Shown piece after piece: positions 8,905 through 17,850 of a DNA stretch of 64,000 nt. Origin of the DNA: Shewanella seohaensis (GTDB taxonomy: Bacteria; Pseudomonadota; Gammaproteobacteria; Enterobacterales; Shewanellaceae); contig NZ_CP104900.1 of the NCBI RefSeq assembly GCF_025449215.1, positions 1,240,001 to 1,304,000 of the forward strand. The letters run 5' to 3'. Within the stretch, counting starts at the first letter, position 1. Each line of letters starts with the position of its first letter. Under the pieces are notes generated by a model. The model saw nothing but the letters and a program-made list of their open reading frames with translations, had not been told where the DNA came from and searched no databases. Made by a program: the position numbers and the translations under genes.

Positions 8905-9032
8905 ACGATAAATATCTGATTAATTCAGAGCAAATCAGGCGTTGCAGTGACAGACGCATTGATACAGAAAGAATCACCTTTCAAATTGATGCATCGTGGA
9001 AGTGAAATGCCGATTAGCCAGATATTTAGCCG
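8905..9032. repeat. second imperfect inverted-repeat element in the gcvT leader
   Basis: TAAATATCTGATTAAT (8909-8924) and the reverse complement of 9013-9028 agree at 14 of 16 positions. The two arms are about 90 bp apart and bracket AT-rich sequence. It lies just upstream of the gcvT ribosome-binding site, so it would be transcribed with gcvT if the promoter at 8863 is used. Confidence 0.5.
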
Positions 9033-9091
9033 GATTTGTATCACCCTACGCTAGGCAGAGACCTGAAAAAGGCCGCAAAAAAGGGATAATA

Positions 9092-10186
9092 ATGGCTAAT
9101 AAAACTGTTCTGTTTAACAAGCACCTAGAATCAAACGCCAAAATGGTCGACTTCCACGGTTGGGACATGCCGCTAAACTACGGCTCTCAAATCGAAGAAC
9201 ACCATGTAGTGCGTCAAGACGCAGGTATGTTTGACGTGTCTCACATGACAGTAGTTGATGTGACCGGAACCGACGCTTGTGCATTCCTCCGTAAGTTGCT
9301 GGCAAACGATGTGGCCAAACTTAAAGTTCCTGGTAAAGCCTTATACGGCGGCATGTTAGATGACAATGCCGGCATCATCGACGACCTGATCACTTACTAC
9401 CTCACCGACACTTTCTACCGTGTTGTTGTTAACAGCGCGACCCGCGAAAAAGACTTAGCGTGGATTGCCAAACAATCCCAAGGTTTTGATGTCACTGTGA
9501 CTGAGCGTCCTGAACTGTCTATGATCGCCGTTCAAGGTCCTAACGCTAAGGCGAAAGCCGCCGCCGTATTCAGTAGCGAGCAAAACGCCGCCATAGAAGG
9601 CATGAAGCCTTTCTTCGGTAAGCAAACTGGCTCTCTCTTTATTGCGACCACAGGTTACACAGGCGAAGTGGGTTACGAAATCATCGTACCTGAAGCCGAA
9701 GCCGAAGCCCTGTGGCAAGCTCTGTTAGATCAAGGCGTTAAACCATGTGGTTTAGGCGCTCGCGATACATTACGTCTCGAAGCTGGTATGAACCTCTACG
9801 GCTTAGATATGGACGAAACCATCAACCCGCTGGCCGCCAACATGGGCTGGACCATCGCATGGGAGCCAACTGACCGTGACTTTATCGGTCGTAAGGCGCT
9901 TGAAGCCCTGCACGATACGGGTACCGACAAATTAGTCGGTCTGGTGATGGAAGAAAAAGGCGTGTTACGCCATGATATGCCAGTATTTTTCACCGATGCA
10001 GCGGGTGTTGAGCAGCAAGGCGTGATCACTAGCGGTACTTTCTCGCCAACATTGGGCTATTCTATTGCGATGGCGCGTGTTCCTAACTCGATTGGGGATA
10101 CGGCGGAAGTCGAAATGCGTAAAAAGCGCGTGGCTGTTAGAGTAGTAGCGCCAAACTTTGTGCGCAACGGTAAACAAGCATTTTAA
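9092..10186 (+). CDS. gcvT: glycine cleavage system T protein (aminomethyltransferase)
   Basis: 364 residues from the ATG at 9092, which follows AAAAGGGAT. An upstream in-frame ATG (8996) would add 32 residues lying in the repeat element and is rejected. The protein contains the GcvT folate-binding domain ([11 protein letters not shown], then [12 protein letters not shown] [15 protein letters not shown] at the C-terminal barrel). It moves the methylene group from lipoyl-GcvH to tetrahydrofolate and releases ammonia. First gene of the gcvTHP cluster; gcvH starts 24 bp later. Confidence 0.96.
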   Translation: MANKTVLFNKHLESNAKMVDFHGWDMPLNYGSQIEEHHVVRQDAGMFDVSHMTVVDVTGTDACAFLRKLLANDVAKLKVPGKALYGGMLDDNAGIIDDLITYYLTDTFYRVVVNSATREKDLAWIAKQSQGFDVTVTERPELSMIAVQGPNAKAKAAAVFSSEQNAAIEGMKPFFGKQTGSLFIATTGYTGEVGYEIIVPEAEAEALWQALLDQGVKPCGLGARDTLRLEAGMNLYGLDMDETINPLAANMGWTIAWEPTDRDFIGRKALEALHDTGTDKLVGLVMEEKGVLRHDMPVFFTDAAGVEQQGVITSGTFSPTLGYSIAMARVPNSIGDTAEVEMRKKRVAVRVVAPNFVRNGKQAF

Positions 10187-10210
10187 AAAACGGAACAAGG
10201 AACAAGAACA

Positions 10211-10600
10211 ATGAGCAATATTCCGACAGAACTGAAATACGCCTCTTCACACGAATGGATCCGCAAGGAAGAAGACGGTAGCTACACTGTGGGTATCACT
10301 GAGCATGCTCAAGAGCTGTTAGGTGACATGGTTTTCGTTGAGCTGCCAGAAGTGGGCGACACTGTGACTGCAGGCGACGACTGTGCAGTGGCAGAATCAG
10401 TGAAAGCGGCTTCTGACATCTACGCGCCAATCTCTGGTGAAGTGATTGCCGTCAACGAAGCACTGGAAGATTCTCCAGAGCTCGTAAACAGCGACGCTTA
10501 CGGCGAAGGCTGGTTCTTCCGCGTTATGCCTTCTGATGAATCAGAAGTTGACGCTCTGCTCGATGCAGAAGGTTACCAAGCTGTCATCGACGAGGAATAA
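10211..10600 (+). CDS. gcvH: glycine cleavage system H protein
   Basis: 129 residues, full length. The lipoylation motif ESVKAASD places the lipoyl lysine at Lys65. GcvH carries the aminomethyl group between GcvP, GcvT and the dihydrolipoamide dehydrogenase. AACAAGGAACAAG upstream gives a ribosome-binding site. It follows gcvT closely, but a strong terminator hairpin separates it from gcvP. Confidence 0.97.
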   Translation: MSNIPTELKYASSHEWIRKEEDGSYTVGITEHAQELLGDMVFVELPEVGDTVTAGDDCAVAESVKAASDIYAPISGEVIAVNEALEDSPELVNSDAYGEGWFFRVMPSDESEVDALLDAEGYQAVIDEE

Positions 10601-10611
10601 TCGTCGACGCT

Positions 10612-10641
10612 AACGAAGCCCCAAGGGGCTTCGTTTGTTTT
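10612..10641 (+). terminator. terminator between gcvH and gcvP
   Basis: Perfect 11-bp stem AACGAAGCCCC / GGGGCTTCGTT with a two-base gap, followed by TTGTTTT. It lies 12 bases after the gcvH stop and would reduce or end transcription into gcvP. Confidence 0.8.
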
Positions 10642-10722
10642 AGCGCAAGTTTGACATAACAATAGCCCGTTTATCAGTACCCTACAGTTCTGAGCTACGG
10701 CAAATCTGGAACAAGGTTTATC

Positions 10723-13611
10723 ATGACCAAGCAAACCCTCACTCAGTTAGAACAGCACGATTTATTCTTACGTCGCCATATCGGCCCGGATAGCAGCCAA
10801 CAACAAGAAATGTTGAACTACGTTGGTGCTGAGTCTCTGGACGATCTGACTGCGCAAATCGTGCCTGAGTCGATCCGTTTAAGCCAAGAGTTGAGCATTG
10901 GTGATTCCTGCGGCGAAGCCGAAGGCATTGCTTACATTCGTGGTTTAGCCAAACAAAACCAAGTCTTCAAAAGCTACATTGGTATGGGTTACTACGGTAC
11001 CCAAGTGCCTAATGTGATTTTACGTAACGTCTTCGAAAATCCAGGTTGGTACACGGCGTACACGCCCTATCAGCCAGAGATCGCCCAAGGCCGTTTAGAA
11101 GCCATTCTAAACTTCCAACAAGTGTCTATGGATTTAACCGGCTTAGATTTAGCCTCTGCTTCACTGCTGGACGAAGCGACAGCCGCTGCCGAAGCGATGG
11201 CGCTGGCTAAGCGTGTGTCTAAAGCCAAAAAAGCCAACATCTTCTTCGTAGCCGATGACGTATTCCCACAAACCTTAGACGTAGTGAAGACTCGCGCTGA
11301 GTGTTTTGGTTTTGAAGTAGTGGTAGGTCCTGCCCATGAAGCGGTAAACCACGAACTGTTTGGTGCCCTGTTCCAGTATTCAAACCGTTTCGGTCAAATC
11401 ACTGACTTCACAGACTTATTCGCCGAATTGCGTGCGAAGAACGTAGTTGTGACTGTGGCTGCCGACATCATGTCACTGGTATTACTGAAATCACCGGGTG
11501 CCATGGGCGCCGACGTGGTCTTCGGTAGCGCGCAGCGTTTCGGTGTGCCGATGGGCTTTGGTGGTCCACACGCGGCCTTCTTCGTGGCCCGTGACGAGCA
11601 CAAACGCTCTATGCCTGGCCGTATCATCGGTGTGTCAAAGGACACCCGTGGTAACCGCGCACTGCGTATGGCGATGCAAACTCGCGAGCAACATATCCGC
11701 CGCGAAAAAGCCAACTCAAACATCTGTACCGCGCAAATTCTGTTAGCGAACATGGCGTCTTTCTACGCCGTATTCCACGGCCCACAAGGCCTGAAAACCA
11801 TCGCATCACGCATTAACCGCTTCACCGATATCTTAGCCGCTGGCTTACAAGCTAAAGGCGTGAGCTTAGTGAACAGCACTTGGTTCGATACGATCAGCAT
11901 CAAAGGCTTAGACGTTGCAGCAGTCAATGCTCGCGCGCTGGCCGCTGAAATGAACCTGCGTTTCGATGCTGACGGCATCGTTGGCGTGAGCTTAGATGAA
12001 ACCACTATCCGCACCGATATCGAAGCCCTGTTCGATGTGATTTTAGGTGCTGGTCATGGCTTAGACGTTGCCGCATTAGACGCGCAAATCGTGGCGCAAG
12101 GTAGCCAATCGATTCCGGCTTCTTTAGTGCGTGAAGATGCCATCCTGAGCCACCCAACCTTCAATCGCTACCAAAGCGAAACCGAGATGATGCGTTATAT
12201 CAAGCGTCTCGAAAGCAAAGACTTAGCACTGAACTACTCAATGATTTCATTGGGTTCATGCACCATGAAGTTAAACGCTGCGGTTGAAATGATCCCAGTC
12301 AGCTGGCCAGAATTTGCTAACATGCACCCATTCTGCCCACTGGATCAAGCCAAGGGTTACACTCAACTGATTGAAGAACTGTCTTCATGGTTAGTGAATG
12401 TCACAGGTTACGATGCCGTGTGTATCCAACCTAACTCTGGCGCACAGGGTGAATACGCGGGTCTGCTGGCGATTCGTAAATACCACGAGTCTCGCGGCGA
12501 AGCCCACAGAAACATCTGCTTAATCCCACAATCTGCCCACGGCACTAACCCAGCATCGGCGCAATTAGCCGGTATGCAAGTGGTTGTGACTGCCTGTGAC
12601 AAACAGGGTAACGTGGATTTAGAAGATCTTAAGGCTAAAGCGGCTGAAGTGGCCGAAAACCTGTCTTGCATCATGGTCACCTACCCATCGACTCACGGTG
12701 TGTACGAAGAATCTATCCGCGAAATCTGCAACATTGTGCACCAGCACGGTGGTCAAGTGTACTTGGACGGCGCCAACATGAACGCCCAAGTTGGCTTAAC
12801 CTCTCCAGGCTTTATCGGTGCCGACGTGTCGCACCTTAACCTGCATAAGACCTTCGCAATTCCACACGGTGGCGGCGGACCAGGTATGGGCCCAATCGGC
12901 GTGAAAGCGCACTTAGCGCCGTTCGTAGCGGGTCACGTAGTGGTGAAACCAGGCCGCGAAAGCGATAACAACGGTGCGGTTTCTGCCGCGCCATACGGCA
13001 GTGCTGGCATTCTGCCAATCAGCTGGATGTACATTAAGCTGCTCGGTTCAACCGGCCTGAAAAAGTCGACTCAAACCGCGCTGTTAAACGCTAACTATGT
13101 GATGAAGAAGCTGTCTGAACATTACCCTGTGCTGTACCGTGGCCGTAATGACCGCGTAGCGCACGAATGTATTATCGACCTGCGTCCATTGAAAGAAGCC
13201 TCTGGCGTTACCGAAATGGACATTGCTAAGCGTTTGAACGACTACGGTTTCCACGCACCGACCATGAGCTTCCCAGTTGCCGGTACCCTGATGATCGAGC
13301 CGACAGAGTCTGAGTCTAAGGCTGAACTGGATCGCTTCATCGAAGCCATGGTGTCAATTCGCGGCGAGATCGCCAAGGTTGAAGCAGGTGAGTGGCCAGC
13401 GGACAATAACCCGCTGCACAACGCGCCGCACACCATGGCCGATATCATGGATCCTGAGTTCGACTCACGTCCATACAGTCGTGAAATCGCCGTGTTCCCA
13501 AGTGCTGCAGTGCGTACTAACAAGTTCTGGCCGACAGTGAATCGTATCGATGACGTGTACGGCGACCGTAATTTGTTCTGTGCGTGTGTGCCGTTATCAG
13601 ACTATGAATAA
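10723..13611 (+). CDS. gcvP: glycine dehydrogenase (decarboxylating), P protein
   Basis: 962 residues, the single-chain form of the P protein. The PLP-binding lysine is Lys709 in [18 protein letters not shown]. It decarboxylates glycine and passes the aminomethyl group to lipoyl-GcvH. A perfect TTGACA at 10651-10656 could be a -35 element for a gcvP promoter after the gcvH terminator, but no good -10 is seen at normal spacing. A terminator at 13743 ends the unit. Confidence 0.97.
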   Translation: MTKQTLTQLEQHDLFLRRHIGPDSSQQQEMLNYVGAESLDDLTAQIVPESIRLSQELSIGDSCGEAEGIAYIRGLAKQNQVFKSYIGMGYYGTQVPNVILRNVFENPGWYTAYTPYQPEIAQGRLEAILNFQQVSMDLTGLDLASASLLDEATAAAEAMALAKRVSKAKKANIFFVADDVFPQTLDVVKTRAECFGFEVVVGPAHEAVNHELFGALFQYSNRFGQITDFTDLFAELRAKNVVVTVAADIMSLVLLKSPGAMGADVVFGSAQRFGVPMGFGGPHAAFFVARDEHKRSMPGRIIGVSKDTRGNRALRMAMQTREQHIRREKANSNICTAQILLANMASFYAVFHGPQGLKTIASRINRFTDILAAGLQAKGVSLVNSTWFDTISIKGLDVAAVNARALAAEMNLRFDADGIVGVSLDETTIRTDIEALFDVILGAGHGLDVAALDAQIVAQGSQSIPASLVREDAILSHPTFNRYQSETEMMRYIKRLESKDLALNYSMISLGSCTMKLNAAVEMIPVSWPEFANMHPFCPLDQAKGYTQLIEELSSWLVNVTGYDAVCIQPNSGAQGEYAGLLAIRKYHESRGEAHRNICLIPQSAHGTNPASAQLAGMQVVVTACDKQGNVDLEDLKAKAAEVAENLSCIMVTYPSTHGVYEESIREICNIVHQHGGQVYLDGANMNAQVGLTSPGFIGADVSHLNLHKTFAIPHGGGGPGMGPIGVKAHLAPFVAGHVVVKPGRESDNNGAVSAAPYGSAGILPISWMYIKLLGSTGLKKSTQTALLNANYVMKKLSEHYPVLYRGRNDRVAHECIIDLRPLKEASGVTEMDIAKRLNDYGFHAPTMSFPVAGTLMIEPTESESKAELDRFIEAMVSIRGEIAKVEAGEWPADNNPLHNAPHTMADIMDPEFDSRPYSREIAVFPSAAVRTNKFWPTVNRIDDVYGDRNLFCACVPLSDYE

Positions 13612-13742
13612 TAATTGCTGCTTAGGCTCGCTACTGCGGCGTTGAATCTCAGCTTTCGTGCTCATTGACAGGAGTCAACTGCGCGCGAAAGCTTTCAATC
13701 CGCCTTGCATTAGCTTCGCCAGCAACGCAATTATGGACATAC

Positions 13743-13774
13743 AAAAGCGACCTTAGGGTCGCTTTTTTGTTTTA
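13743..13774 (+). terminator. gcvP terminator
   Basis: AAAAGCGACC / GGTCGCTTTT stem with a four-base loop followed by TTGTTTT. It lies about 130 bases after the gcvP stop. Confidence 0.82.
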
Positions 13775-13881
13775 TGCGTATTATCTCTGGCGAACTTAGT
13801 GCTGCGAATGGGTTATTTTGTAGCTTTTGGCAACTGTACTTCCCAATTGCCTGCTGCAGGCTTTTGCATTCTCTTATATAA

Positions 13882-13974
13882 GTTACACCAGTGACTCGCC
13901 GCCCATGATGTAAACATTAGTCGTCCCTGTAAGCTCTACTAAAACATCCTGTTTTAGAAGGTCACTGGTGCAAC
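13882..13974. repeat. 93-bp inverted-repeat element with internal hairpin
   Basis: Outer arms GTTACACCAGTGACT (13882-13896) and GGTCACTGGTGCAAC (13960-13974) pair at 13 of 15 positions. Inside is a perfect hairpin CTAAAACA / TGTTTTAG with a three-base loop (13939-13957). No T run follows. It could be a small repeat element or recombination-type structure at the left edge of the AT-rich cassette. Confidence 0.55.
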
Positions 13975-14217
13975 AATGCTAGTTCTGGCGTAATCATTGA
14001 GTGAAGAGTTATGCCTGTCCTGTCATTTGTACAGACGTAGGCAAGCCACAAGTAGGTTATGTTGTTGATTTATTATGGATGGCCATTTACTTATATTTAG
14101 TATAAAATCAAATTGTTAGAAGCCTATACGTTAGTGCTGTCTGTGTTTTTTGTAACTTAATGGTTGATTAGGTATTTGGGTTAAATGGTTGCTTTATAAT
14201 TTATATTTGGAGCTATT

Positions 14218-15165
14218 GTGCTAGGACGTAATCAAATTGTTGAGCTAATTCAAAGTGAGAAAATACTGAGTTTAGATGATGGCTCGTTTAATGACATTAT
14301 AAATCAAACTCAAGCATCCTCAGTTGATTTGACAATTAAATCGATTTATGCAGCTAATAATGATATATCTAGGTCGAATGTTGATGTAAATGTCTCTGGA
14401 TTAGATGTGATTGATCTGCATCCTGGTCAAACGGTTGTTATTCAAGTCGCAGAAAAATTCAATTTTCCTTTTGATGTTGGGGGGGTTATTTTTCCACCAA
14501 ATTCGATGTCAAAATCAGGGGTTATTATGACTAATCCAGGGCATATAGATCCGCTGTTTTCTGGTTATATTAGTGTGTATTTAGTCAATATGGGTAAATC
14601 ACCAGTAAAGTTGCGCAAGGGTGACAAGGTTGCGACTTTATTATTATTTTTTATTGATGGTGAATGTGATAGTGATTTTAAATCAATATCTGGAGCAGGG
14701 GTAAGTAAAGAGCAAGTATTAACTCTAAGTAAAGATTTTGCAAATTTAGACATAAGAATGCCAGATTTATTGGAATCAGTAATTCGTAAGAAAGCATTTA
14801 TTTGGAGTGGTTTTTTTATTGCATTATTAAGTGTTGTGCTTAGTGTTGTTTTTACAATAATACCTATTGTTAGTGAGCAGATATTCACTAATTCAATGCT
14901 TGACAAGTTTAGATTGGAATATGTATCCCCTCTGAAAATTTCTAGTGATAAATATCAAGTCGAATTGAGTTTGTTAAGAAGTGAGTTGAAGGAAAAATCA
15001 GCAGCTTTAGAATCTTTAAACACTAGTATTAAAGTTAAGGAGTTGGAAATTAAAAAGCTTAATTCCAATGTGGAAAAACTTTATTGTCACTTTGGGATTA
15101 ATAAATGTGAAGATTTTGATCTGACCAGCAAAGAAGTGATGAAAAATGAAAATAAAATGCGCTAA
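14218..15165 (+). CDS. membrane-tethered dCTP deaminase/dUTPase-superfamily protein
   Basis: 315 residues with a GTG start; GGAG lies five bases upstream. Residues 1-165 resemble the dCTP deaminase/dUTPase fold: ASSVDLTIKS (motif 1-like), PPNSMSKSG (substrate-loop equivalent of GRSSLARLG), GHIDPLFSGY (motif 3-like) and LRKGDKVATLLLF. Aligned by eye to E. coli Dcd, the catalytic Glu of the LEFYN segment is replaced by Tyr121 and the loop Arg by Lys99, so deaminase activity is doubtful. A single transmembrane helix follows (about 194-217, preceded by RKK), then a probable coiled coil (about 245-290). The Gly-rich C-terminal motif of dUTPases is absent. It overlaps the following thyX-like gene by 20 bp. 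Codon use is much richer in A/T than in neighbouring core genes. A nucleotide-sensing or phage-defence role is inference. Confidence 0.75.
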   Translation: MLGRNQIVELIQSEKILSLDDGSFNDIINQTQASSVDLTIKSIYAANNDISRSNVDVNVSGLDVIDLHPGQTVVIQVAEKFNFPFDVGGVIFPPNSMSKSGVIMTNPGHIDPLFSGYISVYLVNMGKSPVKLRKGDKVATLLLFFIDGECDSDFKSISGAGVSKEQVLTLSKDFANLDIRMPDLLESVIRKKAFIWSGFFIALLSVVLSVVFTIIPIVSEQIFTNSMLDKFRLEYVSPLKISSDKYQVELSLLRSELKEKSAALESLNTSIKVKELEIKKLNSNVEKLYCHFGINKCEDFDLTSKEVMKNENKMR

Positions 15166-15907
15166 ATTTAATGTACGGATTTTAAGCAGGCCAAGTTTTG
15201 ATGAGAAAGAATTTTTTAGTTTTTTGAAAGATGAATGCTTGGAATGGATTAGAACCGGCGGCACAGAGGCTGAGGAACTAGTTGAGGTTTCGGGAAGGCT
15301 TTGTTATTTATCATTTGGGAAAGATAGACAGTCACCTCGTAATAATAAAGAGTATATAGCAAATTTAATATTACAAGGTCATGAAAGTGTCTTGGAGCAT
15401 GTAAGTTGGACTATCATTTTGTCCGGAGTTTCTAGAGGTTTTACTCATCAACTTGTTCGTCATCGCGTAGGTTTTTCATTTAGCCAATTGTCTCAGCAAT
15501 ATCATGATGAATCTGAGGCTTTATTTGTAGTGCCTCCGACAATAGAGAAAAATAAAGAATTGTTTTCAGTGTGGTCAGACAACATGTATAAAAGCATTTG
15601 TACTTACAGGAAAATAATCACAACATTTGAAAATACGAAGTTATCTAAGAAAGAACATTTAAGAGAATTAAGGAGTGCAGCGAGATCTATTTTACCAAAT
15701 GCAACTGAAACCAAGATAGTAATAACTGTTAATGCAAGATCCTTGAGGCATTTTTTCACAGTAAGAGGTAGTTTAGAAGGTGATTGGGAAATGAGAAGAG
15801 TTGCTTGTGCTTTATTTGAATTAGTTTATCAAGATGCACCATCAATCTTCTTTGATTTTAAAAAGATAGAGATGAGTGATGGAAGCTTTAAATTAATTAA
15901 AGTCTAA
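15146..15907 (+). CDS. thyX: FAD-dependent thymidylate synthase (ThyX) variant
   Basis: 253 residues; ATG lies inside the end of the previous gene, suggesting translational coupling. ThyX features: GHESVLEHVSW (79-88), the RHR triad at 105-107, SQQY after it, and a C-terminal NARSLRHFFTVR with WEMRRVA. ThyX makes dTMP from dUMP using FAD, NADPH and methylene-THF. The family motif is RHRx7S; here the spacing reads RHRVGFSFSQLS, one residue longer, a subgroup form. Most Shewanella are expected to use ThyA, so this is probably an accessory enzyme. AT-rich like its partner. Confidence 0.85.
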   Translation: MKIKCAKFNVRILSRPSFDEKEFFSFLKDECLEWIRTGGTEAEELVEVSGRLCYLSFGKDRQSPRNNKEYIANLILQGHESVLEHVSWTIILSGVSRGFTHQLVRHRVGFSFSQLSQQYHDESEALFVVPPTIEKNKELFSVWSDNMYKSICTYRKIITTFENTKLSKKEHLRELRSAARSILPNATETKIVITVNARSLRHFFTVRGSLEGDWEMRRVACALFELVYQDAPSIFFDFKKIEMSDGSFKLIKV

Positions 15908-16024
15908 CTATTTTATTAGATGTTGATTTTTAATTCATGAAAGGTTTCACTTTTGTGTTCTCAGGATTTATGTGATTCAGCAAATCTAAGTCAGAGTTAA
16001 GTTATTAACTACTGTTAATTCTCG

Positions 16025-16951
16025 TTATTTCCCCACCTCGCTTTTACTTAGGCATCTTTGGGCGACTTGGTAGATGATGGTGTCTACTTGTTGCTGGCTA
16101 AGATCTTGGGTTTTCAGTTTCGGGATGGTTCCGACTAATTGTTTGTGGTTAAGGATCGGGAACGGTGGTTTCGATTGGCTTGTGACATACCAGCCGGGGA
16201 ATACGAGGGCTGGGGTGGCGGCGACGGGGGAGCCTGTGGCTTTGGTTAACCATTGGCTGACCCATTTGCTTTGCCGTTCGGCCTGTTCGATGGGTTTGGT
16301 TTCTGTCCACGAGGGGAAGTTTAAGCGCCCGTCTTTGTAAAATACTTCATAGCCTTTCTTACCAGAACTAGAACTAGAGCCTCCGCCATTGCCATTGGTT
16401 TGGCGTAGGTCTTTATTGCGCTTATGGCGGCCTTTGGTTTCAATCGCGAATACGCCATTTTTACCGATTACGAGGTGGTCGATATTAAAGCCGTCGGCTT
16501 GCACATCGTGAAACACTTGATAACCCAAGGCTTGTAGGCCGATAAGTTCATTGGCGGTAGCGATTTCAGCCGTATGCCCTAGACGTAATTTGGTGAGTTT
16601 GGAAAAGTTTTTCCAAGTTTTAATACCGCAATAAGTTAATCCCATTAAACCTGTTAGGGCGTAAACCCAAGGGAATTTCCCGACGGCAATATGTGCTTGA
16701 ATACTGCTTATTGCAAAGGGGAAACACACTATCATCAGCCCCATCATCATGCTGCCGATTAAATCTAATTGCAGATCTTGGATTTGCTTTTGTAAGCCAT
16801 AGGCGGGAATACGGCTGAGTTGCTCGCGATCAACGGGCAGGGTGACAGTAGCATCACGGTACTTGAGCAGCGCGTACATCACTCCAATTGTGACGAACAT
16901 GCTGGAGAGGATGATCACTATCGATAAAAGATTGTTTGTAAAATCTACCAT
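16025..16951 (-). CDS. membrane-anchored NERD-domain protein
   Basis: 308 residues. Three hydrophobic segments lie in the first ~110 residues (about 8-28, 63-83 and 92-108). A NERD domain follows: GHTAEIATANELIGLQALG, then DGFNIDHLVIGKNGVFAIETKGR, which holds the D...ExK nuclease-like pattern. A Gly/Ser-rich linker interrupts the C-terminal part. NERD proteins are nuclease-related, of uncertain role, and are often found in accessory or defence regions. The gene is convergent with the ThyX cassette. DNA cleavage has not been shown by the sequence alone. Confidence 0.82.
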   Translation of the reverse strand: MVDFTNNLLSIVIILSSMFVTIGVMYALLKYRDATVTLPVDREQLSRIPAYGLQKQIQDLQLDLIGSMMMGLMIVCFPFAISSIQAHIAVGKFPWVYALTGLMGLTYCGIKTWKNFSKLTKLRLGHTAEIATANELIGLQALGYQVFHDVQADGFNIDHLVIGKNGVFAIETKGRHKRNKDLRQTNGNGGGSSSSSGKKGYEVFYKDGRLNFPSWTETKPIEQAERQSKWVSQWLTKATGSPVAATPALVFPGWYVTSQSKPPFPILNHKQLVGTIPKLKTQDLSQQQVDTIIYQVAQRCLSKSEVGK

Positions 16952-17314
16952 TTACATCCTTGAAATAGAAAGGTTTATCGTTAATTCCATAACGCACACA
17001 TGATGAATGTGCTTGATACCTTGGTGGCAGAGGAGGCTGTTAAGAGTGGGGCGGCATGGTACAGATTGGCTGCTTTGTCCTTAAATAGCGTGCTCGATAG
17101 TGGCGTTCGAGTGTGGCTCTGCATTTCCCTTAGTGGTCACACTTTAACCCGCGTTATGCGGTGTAATCAATGCGTTTTATCACAAAAGCTTATTTTAAAT
17201 AACAACTTGTGAATACTTGGGGAGATGAATTACTGAGGGTTTTGGGGTTATACAGGGCAAATAAAAACGGCCAATCGAATTGGCCGTTTTTATTATCCAT
17301 TAAGCAGTGGGTGC
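16952..17314. other. 363-bp non-coding stretch downstream of the accessory region
   Basis: Upstream region of the NERD gene plus about 200 bp with no recognisable gene; a 70-codon + strand frame (17000-17212) has no ribosome-binding site or family features. The right end holds the terminator at 17260-17294. Confidence 0.55.
17260..17294. terminator. bidirectional terminator after the DUF3297 gene
   Basis: Perfect 16-bp inverted repeat AATAAAAACGGCCAAT / ATTGGCCGTTTTTATT with a three-base loop. It works for the - strand gene ending at 17315. Confidence 0.88.
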
Positions 17315-17560
17315 TTAACGGTAAAATGCTTCTACTGTGCCTTTGATGGTTAACAGCAGAGGTTGACCGCGACGGTCTAAAGATTTGCTTGGTACTTTAA
17401 CCCAGCCTTCGCTGATGCAGTATTCTTCAACATCGAAACGTTCTTTACCGTTCACGCGGATACCCACATCGTATTGAAAGACTTCAGCTACATGGTGGCG
17501 GCTGCGTGGGTTAACCGAAAGACGATCCGGTAATGCGGGTTGTGAAGTTGTGTCAGTCAT
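17315..17560 (-). CDS. DUF3297 family protein
   Basis: 81 residues, a small soluble protein. The order LPDRLSVNPRSRHH, then GIRVNGKERFDVEEYCISEGWVKV (shown in part), then GQPLLLTIKG matches the DUF3297 family found in many proteobacteria. No catalytic motif is seen and function is unknown. It is a stand-alone gene with its own terminator. Confidence 0.85.
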   Translation of the reverse strand: MTDTTSQPALPDRLSVNPRSRHHVAEVFQYDVGIRVNGKERFDVEEYCISEGWVKVPSKSLDRRGQPLLLTIKGTVEAFYR

Positions 17561-17680
17561 GGTCGTTATCTGTAGTGAACAAAAAGTGCGTTATTGTAGG
17601 CAATCCCGCCGCCTTGCTCAAGGACTGTTGTTGTCAGTCTGTGACGCCTGAGCCGCTATCTTGGGCGAGGGGCGCTTAGC

Positions 17681-17716
17681 GTGAGTTGATGCGTGAGTTG
17701 TTGCATGAGTTTGTAT
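17681..17716. repeat. three short tandem 12-bp units
   Basis: GTGAGTTGATGC, GTGAGTTGTTGC and ATGAGTTTGTAT follow each other without gaps in the non-coding stretch between DUF3297 and the RRF_GI gene. Confidence 0.5.
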
Positions 17717-17850
17717 CGTCTTTTGTTCGCACCCGCCGCAGGGTAAACTCTGGCGGCGTTGGCTATAGGTTTCGCGCTTAAGGCTTAAGACTTAGCGCCG
17801 CGCTCCGTTATTCACCCATATTCGACCCAAGGCCCGATAGTTAACTTGCC

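Larger units (their letters stand above)
8428..9091. other. 664-bp non-coding stretch between ubiI and gcvT with two repeat elements
   Basis: No convincing gene. It contains a 265-bp terminal-inverted-repeat element (8470-8734), a probable gcvT promoter with TATAAT at 8863-8868, and a second imperfect inverted repeat (8905-9032) in the presumed gcvT leader. No glycine-riboswitch signature was recognised. Confidence 0.7.
13612..14217. other. 606-bp non-coding boundary between gcvP and the AT-rich cassette
   Basis: Contains the gcvP terminator, a 93-bp inverted-repeat element (13882-13974), then a change to AT-rich sequence from about 14060. A TATAAT at 14195-14200 is too close to the GTG start to be a clear promoter with a normal leader; TATAAA at 14101-14106 is another candidate. 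No gene supported. Confidence 0.6.

Noticed and set aside
8735..9091. Glycine riboswitch in front of gcvT
   Set aside because: The leader was read for the GGAGAG and CTCTCAGG-type cores of glycine aptamers; none is present. The sequence is an inverted repeat instead.
13882..13974. Integron attC site
   Set aside because: The ends read GTT...AAC, opposite to the attC order (RYYYAAC ... GTTRRRY), and no integrase or cassette array is seen.
14218..15165. Calling the gene an active dCTP deaminase (dcd)
   Set aside because: The catalytic Glu position holds Tyr by eye alignment; only the superfamily is claimed.
17000..17212. 70-codon + strand frame as a gene
   Set aside because: No ribosome-binding site, no recognisable family, poor codon pattern.
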